This document shows positions 63,352 to 64,000 of a stretch of DNA of 64,000 nucleotides, piece by piece. A program made the translations under genes and the position numbers. Location of the stretch: the NCBI RefSeq assembly GCF_020783335.1, contig NZ_CP086068.1, forward strand, positions 372,001 to 436,000. Direction: 5' to 3'. Under the pieces are notes generated by a model. That model was not told the origin of the DNA. It saw only the letters and a list, made by a program, of their open reading frames with translations, and did not search any database. Every line of letters begins with the position of its first letter. Position 1 is the stretch's first letter. Source of the DNA: Mucilaginibacter daejeonensis (GTDB taxonomy: Bacteria > Bacteroidota > Bacteroidia > Sphingobacteriales > Sphingobacteriaceae).

Positions 63352-64000
63352 ATGAGAACACTGCTTTACACCATCGCCCTTTTACTTACGGTGACCTTCG
63401 CTCAGGCACAGACCAGCACCTCAGGCCCACAAAAAGTATATCGCCTGCCACGTTTGGACGAGCGCTCAGTGATCCTGGACTCAGCAGGACGTAAAGTGGA
63501 CTATACCGCCTGGACCACCTTAGTGAACAGCGGCCGTTACGAAGTAAAGGTAATAGTGATGGAGAACGGTAAAGGAGCCCTGCGTTTGGTAAAGATGACC
63601 AAAGCCGCAAGAGATGCCAAATTCGCTAAGATGGGTAAACCGGCAGAAAGCCCGTTCTTCACCACCGGTCAGGCCTTCGGCAAAAAGCTGAAAGAAAAAA
63701 GCTACAACGGTGAGCAGTGGACCAATGAGAAACTAAAAGGCAAGATCGTGGTGATGAGCTTCTGGTATGTGAACGACATTCAGTGCCGCCAGCAACTGCC
63801 AGACCTGAACGAACTGGCAGTAACCTACAAAGCAGATGGCGACGTGGTGTTCCTGTCCGTACCACTGGATGATAAAAAAACGGTAGAAGAGTTCCTGAAA
63901 TATAGCCCACTGGCCTACCAGCACCTGGAGAACGGAAAAGAACTGAGCAGCAGGTTAGGCGTGGTTGGTCAACCAACGGACGTAGTGATCGATCAGCACG
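63352..64000 (+). CDS. TlpA/ResA-like thioredoxin-fold protein, 3' truncated by window edge
   Basis: At least 216 residues; the frame is open to the window end. Signal peptide MRTLLYTIALLLTVTFAQAQ, then an N-terminal domain of about 85 residues with Lys-rich helices, then a thioredoxin fold. In TlpA proteins the active site reads FWATWCPPCRQEMPDL. Here the same place reads FWYVNDIQCRQQLPDL, so the first Cys is Asp142 and only the second Cys (Cys145) remains. Disulfide exchange by the normal CxxC mechanism is therefore not possible. LSVPLDDKKTVEEFL and the VVGQPTDVVID cis-Pro segment confirm the fold. A role as a thiol-binding or chaperone-like envelope protein is possible. Confidence 0.82.
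   Translation, partial: MRTLLYTIALLLTVTFAQAQTSTSGPQKVYRLPRLDERSVILDSAGRKVDYTAWTTLVNSGRYEVKVIVMENGKGALRLVKMTKAARDAKFAKMGKPAESPFFTTGQAFGKKLKEKSYNGEQWTNEKLKGKIVVMSFWYVNDIQCRQQLPDLNELAVTYKADGDVVFLSVPLDDKKTVEEFLKYSPLAYQHLENGKELSSRLGVVGQPTDVVIDQH

Overview
The window reads as chromosomal DNA of a Sphingobacteriaceae-type Bacteroidota, most like Mucilaginibacter or Pedobacter. The reasons are the mix of families (M56 peptidase fused to a TonB domain, GH97, UxaE, DUF3857/transglutaminase, DUF4112, PorT-like barrel, S9 and S1/P1 exoenzymes), promoters of the TTTG-N19/20-TAnnTTTG type used by the Bacteroidota sigma factor, weak Shine-Dalgarno signals and roughly 50% G+C. The genus is an inference from gene content, not a database match.

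Layout. 1-10.1 kb holds carbohydrate metabolism: a HAD phosphatase, translationally coupled glgA-glgC for glycogen, a GapN-like aldehyde dehydrogenase, and a leftward hexuronate operon (uxaC, kdgK, eda, ExuT-type transporter) headed by a LacI-type palindrome. 10.3-20.5 kb is housekeeping and periplasmic enzymes (DUF4112, GNAT, S9 peptidase, dipeptide epimerase, DUF3857/transglutaminase, beta-CASP nuclease). 20.6-28.9 kb carries a BlaI/M56-TonB regulatory pair, a kinase/receiver pair, an LLM flavin oxidoreductase, a fatty-acid desaturase and an aminotransferase. 29-41.2 kb is an RND multidrug-efflux operon with an OmpR-type two-component system on each side and a secreted glycosidase. 41-50.5 kb contains secreted proteins of unknown role, UxaE, an S41 protease, a CsbD-like protein, a porin-like barrel and the der and era GTPases. 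50.6-51.4 kb holds the initiator tRNA and a small AT-rich insert bounded by a copy of the tRNA 3' end. The rest has a PAS histidine kinase, fumC, an S1/P1 nuclease, a low-Mr phosphatase, DoxX, GH97, a cold-shock protein, a class-3-type lipase and a truncated TlpA-like gene that runs off the right edge.

How the genes fit together. UxaC, UxaE, KdgK, Eda and the transporter form most of a pectin/uronate route ending in pyruvate and glyceraldehyde-3-phosphate. UxuA and UxuB are not in the window. GapN could oxidise the triose phosphate for NADPH, although its ALDH general-base glutamate is a serine. The BlaI/M56 pair and the two kinase/regulator pairs beside the pump are cell-envelope stress circuits.

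Most interesting signals: (1) a direct repeat of the tRNA-fMet 3' end enclosing an AT-rich lipoprotein gene, the footprint of an integrated element; (2) a two-copy element of about 150 bp with repeated TGTAACA motifs at 18.9 kb and 61.2 kb in opposite orientations; (3) a symmetric 39-bp inverted repeat forming back-to-back promoters for era and tRNA-fMet; (4) the Glu-to-Ser change in the GapN-like enzyme; (5) a 16-bp perfect palindrome between the two-component system and the efflux operon. No CRISPR array, intact transposase, rRNA or phage gene was seen.
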